Shown here piece by piece: positions 1 to 5,124 of a stretch of 7,526 bases of DNA (position 1 is its first letter; each line of letters opens with the position of its first letter). The DNA is from Flavobacteriales bacterium. Lineage in GTDB: Bacteria; Bacteroidota; Bacteroidia; Flavobacteriales_D; Parvicellaceae. The DNA lies in the NCBI GenBank assembly GCA_026993705.1, contig JALWSJ010000104.1, forward strand, positions 1 through 7,526, written 5' to 3'. The translations under genes and the position numbers were made by a program. Below the pieces are notes generated by a model, which saw nothing but the letters and a program-made list of their open reading frames with translations, had not been told where the DNA came from and made no database searches.

Positions 1-728
1 TTACCGCTGAGTGTATCAACAATTAATTCTCCCCCCAAAACAGCTTTATATAAATCTAAATCAACATCTAAATACAGGTTATTTCCATTCCTTTTGTATT
101 TCGTATTATTGATAATCCTAAAGGTAATGTACAAGTCGCCGTTAGGTCCCCCATTAACTCCTTTTCCTCCGTGTCCTTTAATCTTTATAGTTTGACCATC
201 TTCAACTCCCGCAGGAATCGTCAAACGAATATCTTTGCCGTTTACAGTTAAAGTTCTCTTATGTGTCTTGTAAACATCTGTAAGATTTAATTGAAGTTCA
301 GCTTTTATGTCCTGACCTTTAAACTTTCTGGAACTTCTGCTTCCTCCGCTAAAACCACCACGTCCACCAAACATAGATTCAAAAAAATCAGAGTAATCCC
401 CTTCGTCATAGCCTCCACCATAGGAAGCACCTCCGCCGAAACCTCCACCAAAGCCACCAGAATAGGCACCTTGTTGTTGTTTTGCTTTTTCAAACTCATC
501 TGCGTGTTTCCAATCCTTCCCATACTTATCGTACTTTTTTCGATTTTCCGGATTGCTCAACACCTCATTGGCTTCATTTATTTCCTTAAACTTTTTTTCG
601 GCAACCTTATCACCAGGATTTAAATCAGGGTGATATTTTCGAGCCAGCTTTCTATAGGCTTTCTTTATTTCCTTTTCGGTTGCGTTTTTGCTTAATCCTA
701 GAACTTTATAATAATCTATATAATCCAT
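1..728 (-). CDS. Class B J-domain co-chaperone (DnaJ/CbpA-like), C-terminus cut by window edge
   Basis: This is a J-domain co-chaperone that should stimulate DnaK ATPase and deliver unfolded substrates in the cytoplasm. The 242 visible residues show an N-terminal J domain (about 4-70) with the catalytic HPD tripeptide at residues 33-35. A Gly/Phe-rich linker follows (about 87-130, repeated GGF and GGG units). The beta-sandwich substrate-binding region starts near residue 138 and includes the family-typical segments GHGGKG (185-190) and AVLGGEL (229-235). No CxxCxGxG zinc-finger repeats lie between linker and C-terminal domain, so this is the CbpA-like class B type, not canonical DnaJ. The ATG at 728 gives the usual MDYIDYYKVLG start. 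Roughly the last 60-70 residues are missing off the left edge. It is the third gene of the hdeD-hpf-dnaJ set, 23 bases after the HPF-like gene. Confidence 0.93.
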   Translation of the reverse strand, partial: MDYIDYYKVLGLSKNATEKEIKKAYRKLARKYHPDLNPGDKVAEKKFKEINEANEVLSNPENRKKYDKYGKDWKHADEFEKAKQQQGAYSGGFGGGFGGGASYGGGYDEGDYSDFFESMFGGRGGFSGGSRSSRKFKGQDIKAELQLNLTDVYKTHKRTLTVNGKDIRLTIPAGVEDGQTIKIKGHGGKGVNGGPNGDLYITFRIINNTKYKRNGNNLYLDVDLDLYKAVLGGELIVDTLSG

Positions 729-751
729 TCTTATTTACGATTTATTAGTTC

Positions 752-1069
752 TTATTTTTTAGGTATTTTTCGCTCTATTTCGTGTTGTTTTTTGACCGTC
801 TTTTTTAAATCTGAAAACATTTTTGTAACTGCTTTTATTGCATCTTTATCTTCTTCTGCTACTAATATTCTTTTACTGTTCATATTAAGGGAAGCACTCA
901 CTTTATAGAGTGAAGAAGATTTATCAAAAATAATCTCAAGAGTCAAATCCTTATCGTACTTTTTAAACAACTCCGAATAATATTGATGTTTTTCCTTTAT
1001 AATTTGGTTAATTTCATCGTGATATTGCTCATCTACCTCTTTTAAATTCTTTACTACTAATTCTACCAT
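752..1069 (-). CDS. HPF/RaiA-like (S30AE fold) ribosome-associated protein
   Basis: This 105-residue protein is probably in the ribosome hibernation-promoting factor/RaiA family, whose members bind the 30S decoding region and silence or protect ribosomes under stress. The match rests on overall pattern. An N-terminal helix rich in E/K/Y (about 12-37) leads to a strand LTLEIIF (42-48), then a strand YKVSASLNM (55-63), then the sequence ILVAEEDKDAIKAV (68-81) and a lysine-rich helix to residue 98. In HPF the corresponding part is the acidic-D-x-x-x-A-I-D segment followed by a basic helix. The N-terminal first strand is short and the similarity is weak, so a divergent family member is inferred. 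It lies 18 bases after hdeD and 23 bases before the J-protein gene, which fits a co-transcribed stress unit. Length agrees with short-form HPF. Confidence 0.6.
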   Translation of the reverse strand: MVELVVKNLKEVDEQYHDEINQIIKEKHQYYSELFKKYDKDLTLEIIFDKSSSLYKVSASLNMNSKRILVAEEDKDAIKAVTKMFSDLKKTVKKQHEIERKIPKK

Positions 1070-1087
1070 TTTATTATTATTTTAGTT

Positions 1088-1627
1088 TTACAATTCATTT
1101 AACTTCTTTAATTGAATACCGAACACAATTCCAATTATACCAGAAATAAACATAGGTATTGCAACTAAATAAACGACGCTAAACATTCCAAAGATAGGGT
1201 TTATTATGATAAGAAAACTAAAAATAAGAGTAAGAATCCCCGAAAGTAAATTTACCCACCAATTTGAAACTCCTAGTTTTTTTAGCATAAACGAACCACT
1301 AATTCTTGCAACTCCTGAAAAGGTTAACCAAAAACCGGTAAATAAGATAAGAGATTCGGCAGACAATTCAGGTTGAAATAACAAAGCTGCTCCAATAACC
1401 ATCTCAAAAATCCCAATCATTAAATCCCAGACCCAAAAACTATAGGTTTTTCGATTCCTGATTGCAAATGCGAAATTAAATCCGCCCGAAGTAAAAATAA
1501 GCCAACCAAATAATATTGTCAGTCCTAAGAAGGCTCCAACCGGTTGAGTAATTAAAAATATAGATGTAAAAGTTAATAATACCCCTACTACTACCGGTAG
1601 CCACCACTGGTTAATTTGTTCTTTCAT
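1088..1627 (-). CDS. hdeD: HdeD/DUF308 family six-helix membrane protein
   Basis: This 179-residue integral membrane protein belongs to the HdeD family. E. coli HdeD sits in the acid-fitness island and is linked to acid resistance at high cell density; its biochemical activity is unknown. Six hydrophobic segments are visible, at about 8-28, 32-56, 65-84, 89-113, 122-144 and 148-172. They fall into three helix pairs, as expected for the repeated DUF308 unit. Aromatic WW pairs precede helices 1 and 5. The length is normal for the family and the ATG at 1627 leads directly into helix 1 after a short polar start. It is the first gene of the hdeD-hpf-dnaJ set, and the yfdX gene lies upstream behind a terminator-like stem. 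The neighbours point to an envelope or stress-tolerance role, which is inference. Confidence 0.88.
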   Translation of the reverse strand: MKEQINQWWLPVVVGVLLTFTSIFLITQPVGAFLGLTILFGWLIFTSGGFNFAFAIRNRKTYSFWVWDLMIGIFEMVIGAALLFQPELSAESLILFTGFWLTFSGVARISGSFMLKKLGVSNWWVNLLSGILTLIFSFLIIINPIFGMFSVVYLVAIPMFISGIIGIVFGIQLKKLNEL

Positions 1628-1757
1628 TTTTTTGTTTTTGTTTTTTTTAACACTTGATAATCAAGCCTTTCTCCTTGCTCAATTTATCATTCTATAAATC
1701 TACAACTTTTTTATCTTATCCATTATAAATTTGTAGAAAACTAATTCATCCATGAAC
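1628..1757 (-). promoter_or_regulatory. Presumed promoter region of the hdeD-hpf-dnaJ unit
   Basis: This gap separates the yfdX terminator from the hdeD start, so the promoter of the three-gene unit should lie here. No convincing Bacteroidota TTTG/TAnnTTTG pair was found; the nearest is TAGATTTA on the minus strand (1695-1702), without a TTTG at the right distance. Two short symmetries could be operators: CTTGAT/ATCAAG around one central base (1653-1665), and TCTACAA/TTGTAGA arms at 1699-1705 and 1731-1737. The region is A/T-rich with a purine-rich stretch just before the hdeD start. Confidence 0.3.
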
Positions 1758-1796
1758 AAAATCGAAAACACCTTCTAATAAAGTGTTTTCGATTTT
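1758..1796 (-). terminator. Intrinsic terminator-like stem downstream of yfdX
   Basis: Perfect 14-base inverted repeat arms (AAAATCGAAAACAC at 1758-1771 and its complement at 1783-1796) enclose an 11-base loop. Two more pairs are possible if C1772 is bulged. The stem lies 8 bases past the yfdX stop. On the minus strand it ends in TTTTGTT, a modest T-run. The A/T-flanked stem could also work on the opposite strand, but no plus-strand gene runs into it. Confidence 0.72.
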
Positions 1797-1804
1797 ATCT
1801 TTTT

Positions 1805-2752
1805 CTATCCTTTAATTACTTTTTCTTTAAACTTTTTCAAATCTTGTTTTAGTTCATCAAATTTACTACCACTATTTTCTTTTTTCGATACAGATTCTTT
1901 CAGTACTTGTATAGCTTCTGCTAAATCCTTAAAGTCTTTATCTTTTTTACCGTATCCTAGTTCTTGAGCTAATTGCAATTGATAATCAGCATTACTCAAA
2001 AGATTCAAAACAATTTCACTTCTATCGTGATTTTCAGCATTGATAGTCGCTGCTTCGATTATCATTTGCTCTGCGTACATGATTGGAAGTGGTATGATAC
2101 TTTTCTCAATCACTACTGTTCCCAACATTTCTTCTAAAATAACCACGGCTCCAACGGTATCGCCCGCTTCCAATAAAACAATTGACCCTCTAAGTGCATC
2201 CGGATAAGTTGCCGTAGGAATCAAAAAGGTATTAACAACCATTTCACTTCTTAAATTATCCAAAATATCACTTGCTTCTCTGTAATAGCCTTTTTCCATA
2301 GCTATTTTGGCTTCTTTAGCTCCTTCTCTTACAGCCACTATGTCCGTTACCAGCTCTTCTTTATCGTAAGTAATATCGACTGGTAACAATGCTAAAGAAG
2401 GGTCTTTTGCTAATAAAACTTCCAAATCACCTATTAACTCTTTCCCTTTTCGGATGGCTTCATCCGTTTTGCCTTCTGCTATTTCATAAAGCAAATTTTC
2501 TGTTTGAGCTAAGGTTGCTAACGCTTCTGCTGTTAATTCAGCTTTTTGTGCTAGAATAGCAGCTTCCATTTCAGCAACAACTCTAGCGTTAATTGTATCT
2601 TGACTCATTTTTAACTCCGCTTCTTTTTGTGGAATTGCACTTTGTTCTGTCGATTTCTCTGCGTGTTTGTTTTCTTTTTTTCCTTCTTGAGCACACGCTA
2701 CAAATCCTAATATTGATAATACTCCTATTGTTAAAATGTTTGTTACTTTCAT
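1805..2752 (-). CDS. yfdX: YfdX-domain lipoprotein
   Basis: This 315-residue protein carries the YfdX domain (about 65-285), a mostly helical, stress-associated family of uncertain molecular role whose genes recur in enterobacterial heat-resistance islands. Recognisable stretches are LLAKDPSLALLPVDI (113-127), LRSEMVVNTFLIPTATYPDA (167-186), IIPLPIMYAEQMI (219-231) and QLQLAQELGYG (258-268). The N-terminus is a signal peptide with a lipobox-like FVAC ending at Cys20, so it is probably anchored in a membrane on the periplasmic side. A charged linker (21-60) joins anchor to domain, and a Lys/Glu-rich tail (286-315) follows it. E. coli YfdX has about 211 residues, so this form is longer through linker and tail. 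The gene is preceded by the hsp20 terminator and followed by its own, suggesting a single-gene transcript or partial read-through from hsp20. Confidence 0.85.
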   Translation of the reverse strand: MKVTNILTIGVLSILGFVACAQEGKKENKHAEKSTEQSAIPQKEAELKMSQDTINARVVAEMEAAILAQKAELTAEALATLAQTENLLYEIAEGKTDEAIRKGKELIGDLEVLLAKDPSLALLPVDITYDKEELVTDIVAVREGAKEAKIAMEKGYYREASDILDNLRSEMVVNTFLIPTATYPDALRGSIVLLEAGDTVGAVVILEEMLGTVVIEKSIIPLPIMYAEQMIIEAATINAENHDRSEIVLNLLSNADYQLQLAQELGYGKKDKDFKDLAEAIQVLKESVSKKENSGSKFDELKQDLKKFKEKVIKG

Positions 2753-2800
2753 TGTTAATATTTTTACTAGTTATTATTAAATTTTACGTTAAATTTGGGC

Positions 2801-2841
2801 AAAAAAATGTCGGACAATCACAATTGCACTATCCGACATTT
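2801..2841 (-). terminator. Rho-independent terminator of hsp20
   Basis: Perfect 10-base arms (AAATGTCGGA at 2805-2814 and TCCGACATTT at 2832-2841) close a 17-base loop that can form a further CAAT/ATTG pair. Read on the minus strand, the second arm runs directly into seven Ts (2801-2807 complement). It lies 47 bases past the hsp20 stop and only 48 bases before the yfdX start codon. The yfdX promoter must therefore sit in that short gap, or yfdX relies on read-through. Confidence 0.85.
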
Positions 2842-2844
2842 AGG

Positions 2845-2872
2845 AGAAGTTATTTTACCTAGAACAACTTCT
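2845..2872 (-). other. Small hairpin in the hsp20 3' untranslated region
   Basis: Seven-base arms AGAAGTT (2845-2851) and AACTTCT (2866-2872) surround a 14-base loop, between the hsp20 stop codon and the main terminator. There is no T-run, so it is not a terminator by itself. It may add 3'-end stability, or it may be chance. Confidence 0.35.
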
Positions 2873-2888
2873 TACTTTGTTGCATTAA

Positions 2889-3320
2889 CTAAGCTACTTC
2901 TATTTGTTTTACTGGTTTTGGCTTAGCTTCTTCTTTTTTAGGTATCGATATTCTCAATATTCCGTTCTCATATTTTGCTGAGATATTATCTTCATCTACC
3001 ATTTCAGGCAGTGTAAAAGAACGGGTGAAAGATTGATAACTGAATTCTTTTTTAGTATAAACTTCTCCTTCTTTCTCTTCATTTTCGGCTTTCACCTCAG
3101 AAGAAATTGTTAATACATTCTCATTTACTTCGATTTTAAAATCTCCTTTATCAAATCCTGGAGCTGCCATTTCTACTTCAAATCCATCTTCACTTTCCTT
3201 GATATTTACTGATGGTAAAGTCGCATTTGAAAAGTTTCTTTTAGTGAATCCTTCTAATTCATTTTCAAAAAAGCGATTCAACAAATCTGGAAATTGATTT
3301 TGATATTTTACTAATGTCAT
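2889..3320 (-). CDS. hsp20: Small heat-shock protein, Hsp20/alpha-crystallin family
   Basis: This ATP-independent holdase is expected to bind unfolding cytoplasmic proteins and pass them to the DnaK system. Its 143 residues are typical for bacterial members. The N-terminal arm (1-34) has the usual hydrophobic LLNRFFENELEGF pattern (13-25). The alpha-crystallin domain runs about 35-128, with the signature ENGILRISIPK (118-128, the A-x-x-x-N-G-x-L consensus) and the FTRSFTLP strand (98-105). The C-terminal tail carries an I-x-V motif (140-142) used for oligomer assembly. Start at 3320 gives the common MTLVKYQN opening. It is the first gene of the minus-strand block, has its own terminator, and shares the neighbourhood with a J-protein, its natural partner. 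No CIRCE-type repeat was found upstream. Confidence 0.95.
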   Translation of the reverse strand: MTLVKYQNQFPDLLNRFFENELEGFTKRNFSNATLPSVNIKESEDGFEVEMAAPGFDKGDFKIEVNENVLTISSEVKAENEEKEGEVYTKKEFSYQSFTRSFTLPEMVDEDNISAKYENGILRISIPKKEEAKPKPVKQIEVA

Positions 3321-3481
3321 TTTTTTTATTTTTTTATTGGTTAAACATTCAAATTTTCACTTAACCCTTAGCAAACCGTAAACCAAATATGGAGTTAAGA
3401 AATTACGTCATATTTTTTATCGAATTAGGTCAATTTGTCTTTTTCACCCTCTTACTATAATGACAAAGTTTCAGTTAAAAA
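3321..3481 (-). promoter_or_regulatory. Upstream region of hsp20, promoter not resolved
   Basis: This A/T-rich stretch between hsp20 and the left repeat copy must contain the hsp20 promoter. On the minus strand TTGACC (3430-3425) is followed by TATGAC after 15 bases, a weak sigma-70-like pair. There are TTTG tetramers but no well-spaced TAnnTTTG. Six-base arms CTTAAC/GTTAAG (3360-3365 and 3394-3399) are the only symmetry seen. No CIRCE element is present. Confidence 0.3.
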
Positions 3482-3539
3482 ACTAAATTCCGTTTTCTTT
3501 GCACTCACCTGTCTCGTGTTAGGGATAGGAACGGCATCC

Positions 3540-3567
3540 TTTTGGTTTGCATATATGCAAACCAAAA
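3540..3567 (+). other. Hairpin 1 of left element: perfect 28-base palindrome
   Basis: TTTTGGTTTGCATA is followed immediately by its exact reverse complement, centred between 3553 and 3554. The equivalent hairpin in the right copy (4754-4786) starts from the same CTTTTG edge but has a different interior. Confidence 0.85.
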
Positions 3568-3586
3568 GATATAGTGGATAGCCCGA

Positions 3587-3645
3587 CCATTACGGCGTTA
3601 AAAAGCAATGTAGTGAAACGAAATTGCTATTTTATGCCGTAATGG
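3587..3645 (+). other. Hairpin 2 of left element
   Basis: Ten-base arms CCATTACGGC (3587-3596) and GCCGTAATGG (3636-3645) enclose a region with an inner AGCAAT/ATTGCT pairing and A/T-rich flanks. The arms overlap the ends of conserved blocks 3 and 4. The right copy has an unrelated 20-base-arm hairpin in the same place. Confidence 0.8.
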
Positions 3646-3729
3646 GAACACCCAAAACATTTTTAAATTCGCTACGCATATAATCATGTTAAGGAAATTG
3701 ACTACTTTAGTACACTCAAATCAAATACA

Positions 3730-4668
3730 ATGAATTACACAAACGATATTTTTGAAACTTCGGACGGCATAAAGCTAACGACGTATTCGTGGGATTGTGA
3801 AGCTCCTAAGGGGATTGTGCATATTGTACACGGAATGAGTGAGCATGCGGGGCGTTATGATGAGTTTGCTTCGTTTTTGAATCAGTACGGATATTTAGTA
3901 TTTTCTAGCGACTTACGTGGGCATGGAAAAACGGCGGGAACAATCGCCAAGGTTGGTCTGTTGGCGATGGAAAATGGTTGGAAAAAAGTGGTGAACGACG
4001 TGATTGATTTAAGCAAAATGCTAAAGAAAAAGCACCCGAATTTGCCGATTATTCTTCTCGGACACAGTATGGGGTCATTTATCGCTAGAAATGTTGCTAT
4101 ACTAAACCCTGCGGAGATTGATGCTTATATTTTCTCGGCAACGGCAGGACATCCAGGAGCATTGGGCTTTGTGGGTGAAAAACTATCTAAATTTAACCTC
4201 AAAATGATGGGGAAAAAGAACCGTAGTGGATTTTTAAGCAATTTAGCTTTTGGTCAGAATAATAAACGCATAGAAAACCCGCGTACGGAAAAAGATTGGC
4301 TAACAAGAGATGAACAAATTGTGGATGAATACATCAACGACCCTTTTTGTATGCAGACGTTTACCGCTCAATTCTACAACGACTTACTCAACGGACTTTT
4401 GTTTGTCAACGAAACTTACCAAATACGAAAAATGGATAAGAACAAACCCGTGTTGCTCTTCGCAGGCGATATGGACCCGGTGGGTGATTACGGCAAAGGC
4501 CCCAAAGAAGTCTATGAAAAATTTATAAAAGCCGGCATAAAAGACGTTACTCTAAAACTTTACGAGGGCGGACGACACGAAATGTTAAATGAAATCAACC
4601 GCGAGGAAGTCTATCAGATGATTTTGGACTGGTTGGATAACCATTTTGCTAAAAAGAATAATAATTAG
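3730..4668 (+). CDS. Alpha/beta hydrolase, monoacylglycerol lipase/lysophospholipase type
   Basis: This 312-residue protein is a serine hydrolase of the Hydrolase_4/S33 group, which cleaves monoacylglycerols, lysophospholipids or similar acyl esters. The exact substrate cannot be read from sequence. The oxyanion-hole region is HGMSEHAGRY (34-43). A DLRGHGKT segment follows (61-68), the nucleophile elbow is GHSMGS with Ser113, the acid is probably Asp249 in GDMDPVG, and the base is His283 in GGRHEML. All catalytic residues are present and the length is normal. There is no signal peptide, so it should be cytoplasmic. It stands alone between two inverted copies of a non-coding element. Its stop codon TAG (4666-4668) touches the edge of the right copy. 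The upstream 76 bases contain no clear promoter; transcription could begin in or before the left element. Confidence 0.92.
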   Translation: MNYTNDIFETSDGIKLTTYSWDCEAPKGIVHIVHGMSEHAGRYDEFASFLNQYGYLVFSSDLRGHGKTAGTIAKVGLLAMENGWKKVVNDVIDLSKMLKKKHPNLPIILLGHSMGSFIARNVAILNPAEIDAYIFSATAGHPGALGFVGEKLSKFNLKMMGKKNRSGFLSNLAFGQNNKRIENPRTEKDWLTRDEQIVDEYINDPFCMQTFTAQFYNDLLNGLLFVNETYQIRKMDKNKPVLLFAGDMDPVGDYGKGPKEVYEKFIKAGIKDVTLKLYEGGRHEMLNEINREEVYQMILDWLDNHFAKKNNN

Positions 4669-4675
4669 GGCGTTC

Positions 4676-4735
4676 CCCTCATTTGCAAAACAAACATATC
4701 CGTTTACACGGAAACGTTTGTTTTGCAAATGAGGG
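4676..4735. other. Long hairpin right after the hydrolase stop (hairpin 2 of right element)
   Basis: Perfect 20-base arms (4676-4695 and 4716-4735; outer bases CCCTCATTTG and CAAATGAGGG) contain an inner CCGT/ACGG pairing. It begins 8 bases after the hydrolase stop codon. It has no T-run on the plus strand (GGGTCGGGC follows), so it is not a classical intrinsic terminator. It could still block RNA decay or stall polymerase. Confidence 0.85.
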
Positions 4736-4753
4736 TCGGGCTATCCGTTATAT

Positions 4754-4786
4754 CTTTTGTGTTGCATATACGCAACAACACAAAAG
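4754..4786. other. Hairpin 1 of right element
   Basis: Arms CTTTTGTGTTGC (4754-4765) and GCAACAACACAAAAG (4772-4786) pair over 12 bases with a 3-base AAC extra in the second arm. The extra looks like a small duplication of ACA/AAC. The loop is ATATAC. It is the positional equivalent of 3540-3567 with a different interior. Confidence 0.75.
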
Positions 4787-4809
4787 GATGCCACTTCTAT
4801 CCCTAACGC

Positions 4810-4908
4810 TAGACTGTCTAAAAACCCTAAAAAACTTGAAAACAAGAATTATAACACATTGATAATCAGATGTAAATCTCACTGTAAATTAGGTTTTTAG
4901 ACAGTCTG
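4810..4908. mobile_element. MITE with 16-base terminal inverted repeats, inserted in the right element
   Basis: Terminal repeats AGACTGTCTAAAAACC (4811-4826) and its exact complement (4892-4907) bound a 97-base core. One mismatched base at each end (T4810, G4908) brings it to 99. ACGC flanks both sides (4806-4809 and 4909-4912), a probable 4-base target duplication. There is no coding capacity, so it must be moved by a transposase encoded elsewhere with matching ends. The first nine bases, AGACTGTCT, are themselves symmetric. The interior contains a TGAT-A-ATCA symmetry (4860-4868). Removing the element and one ACGC restores the spacing of the uninterrupted left repeat copy exactly. Confidence 0.8.
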
Positions 4909-4924
4909 ACGCAGTTGAGATAAG

Positions 4925-5023
4925 TGCAAAGAAAATGGAATTTAGTATTCTTAAACGATGAATATTTTCTTTGCATAGCCCCAGCTATGGAAATAAAATA
5001 TGAAGAAGTATAAGGATACTAAA
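4925..5023 (+). promoter_or_regulatory. Overlapping alternative hairpins in the yggS leader
   Basis: Two stems compete. Stem A pairs TGCAAAGAAAAT (4925-4936) perfectly with ATTTTCTTTGCA (4964-4975). Stem B pairs TTTAGTATTCTTA (4941-4953) with TAAGGATACTAAA (5011-5023), one mismatch that is G-U in RNA. It continues with 14 of 16 pairs between 4963-4979 and 4984-5000, ending in CATAGC-ccca-GCTATG. The 4964-4975 stretch is used by both, so they exclude each other. Stem A spans the end of the right repeat copy. No regulatory ligand or leader peptide is evident. The remaining leader, 5024-5124, holds nothing recognisable. Confidence 0.5.
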
Positions 5024-5124
5024 AACATTTTATTGTGCTTAGATTAACTGTGTTAGGAATACAAATCAGTGAGTGCAAAAAAAAGAGTTTATTTTTATTA
5101 CATAATGAAATAACAAAACAACAA

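Larger units (their letters stand above)
3482..3653 (+). repeat. Two-hairpin non-coding element, left (plus-oriented) copy
   Basis: This is a 172-base element with four conserved linker blocks that recur in the same order in the reverse-oriented copy at 4668-4946. Block 1 begins ACTAAATTCC and runs through TTTTCTTTGCACT (3482-3504). Block 2 begins GTTAGGGATAG (3518) and ends GGCATCC. Block 3 is AAAAGATATA then GGATAGCCCGACC (3564-3588). Block 4 is GGGAACACCC (3644-3653). A hairpin lies between blocks 2 and 3 and another between 3 and 4; their sequences differ from the other copy but both are self-complementary. No open reading frame is present. From memory, similar linker strings are common in Flavobacteriaceae genomes. 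It may correspond to a known conserved RNA such as Flavo-1, which cannot be checked here. It may act as the 5' leader of the hydrolase gene. Confidence 0.8.
4668..4946 (-). repeat. Two-hairpin non-coding element, right (minus-oriented) copy, split by a MITE
   Basis: Read on the minus strand, this copy shows the same blocks as 3482-3653. It has ACTAAATTCC with TTTTCTTTGCACT (4946-4924), GTTAGGGATAG to GGCATCC (4807-4786), AAAAGATATA to GGATAGCCCGACC (4758-4734 region) and GGGAACGCCC (4677-4668). By eye the blocks match the left copy at 19/22, 23/25 and 9/10 positions for blocks 2-4. The interval between block 1 start and GTTAGGG is 139 bases against 36 in the left copy. The 103-base excess is the inserted MITE plus a 4-base duplication. 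Without it this copy would be 176 bases. The two copies face each other, GGGAAC ends inward, around the hydrolase gene. Confidence 0.8.

Noticed and set aside
291..623. Plus-strand open frame of 110 codons opposite the J-protein gene
   Set aside because: It is antisense to the well-supported HPD/GF-containing coding frame and arises from the biased Gly/Phe linker and Lys-rich codons. Other antisense frames, such as 2593-2862 and 5244-5444, and the same-strand alternate frame at 4310-4528, were dismissed similarly.
1649..1665. Similarity between AACACTTGATAATCAAG upstream of hdeD and AACACATTGATAATCAG inside the MITE (about 4853-4869)
   Set aside because: The shared core TTGATAATCA is short, A/T-rich and symmetric, and no terminal repeats accompany it upstream of hdeD. 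Chance is the simpler reading.
3321..3481. Heat-shock regulatory elements (CIRCE, sigma-32-like or clear Bacteroidota -33/-7 promoter) upstream of hsp20
   Set aside because: No TTAGCACTC/GAGTGCTAA pair exists. The TTTG tetramers are not followed at proper distance by TAnnTTTG, and the TTGACC/TATGAC pair has only a 15-base spacer.
3482..3653. CRISPR repeat, tRNA or classical riboswitch explanation for the hairpin-rich intergenic region
   Set aside because: There is no spaced direct repeat, no cloverleaf with a CCA-type end, and no recognised riboswitch core. The pattern is better described as a two-hairpin repeat element.
3730..4668. Horizontal transfer of the hydrolase judged from base composition
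   Set aside because: A few hand-counted 60-base lines ranged from 33% to 45% GC in this gene and from 27% to 43% in the transpeptidase. The ranges overlap and give no firm contrast.
3472..4956. Composite transposon with flanking target duplication around the hydrolase
   Set aside because: The bases just outside the two element copies (CAGTTAAAAA and ATTCTTAAAC) show no direct repeat, and neither copy encodes a transposase.
5035..5124. N-terminal extension of yggS from a GTG at 5035 (30 extra residues)
   Set aside because: The extra residues have no counterpart in YggS proteins, and the ATG at 5125 gives the normal family start. A GTG start far upstream is less likely.
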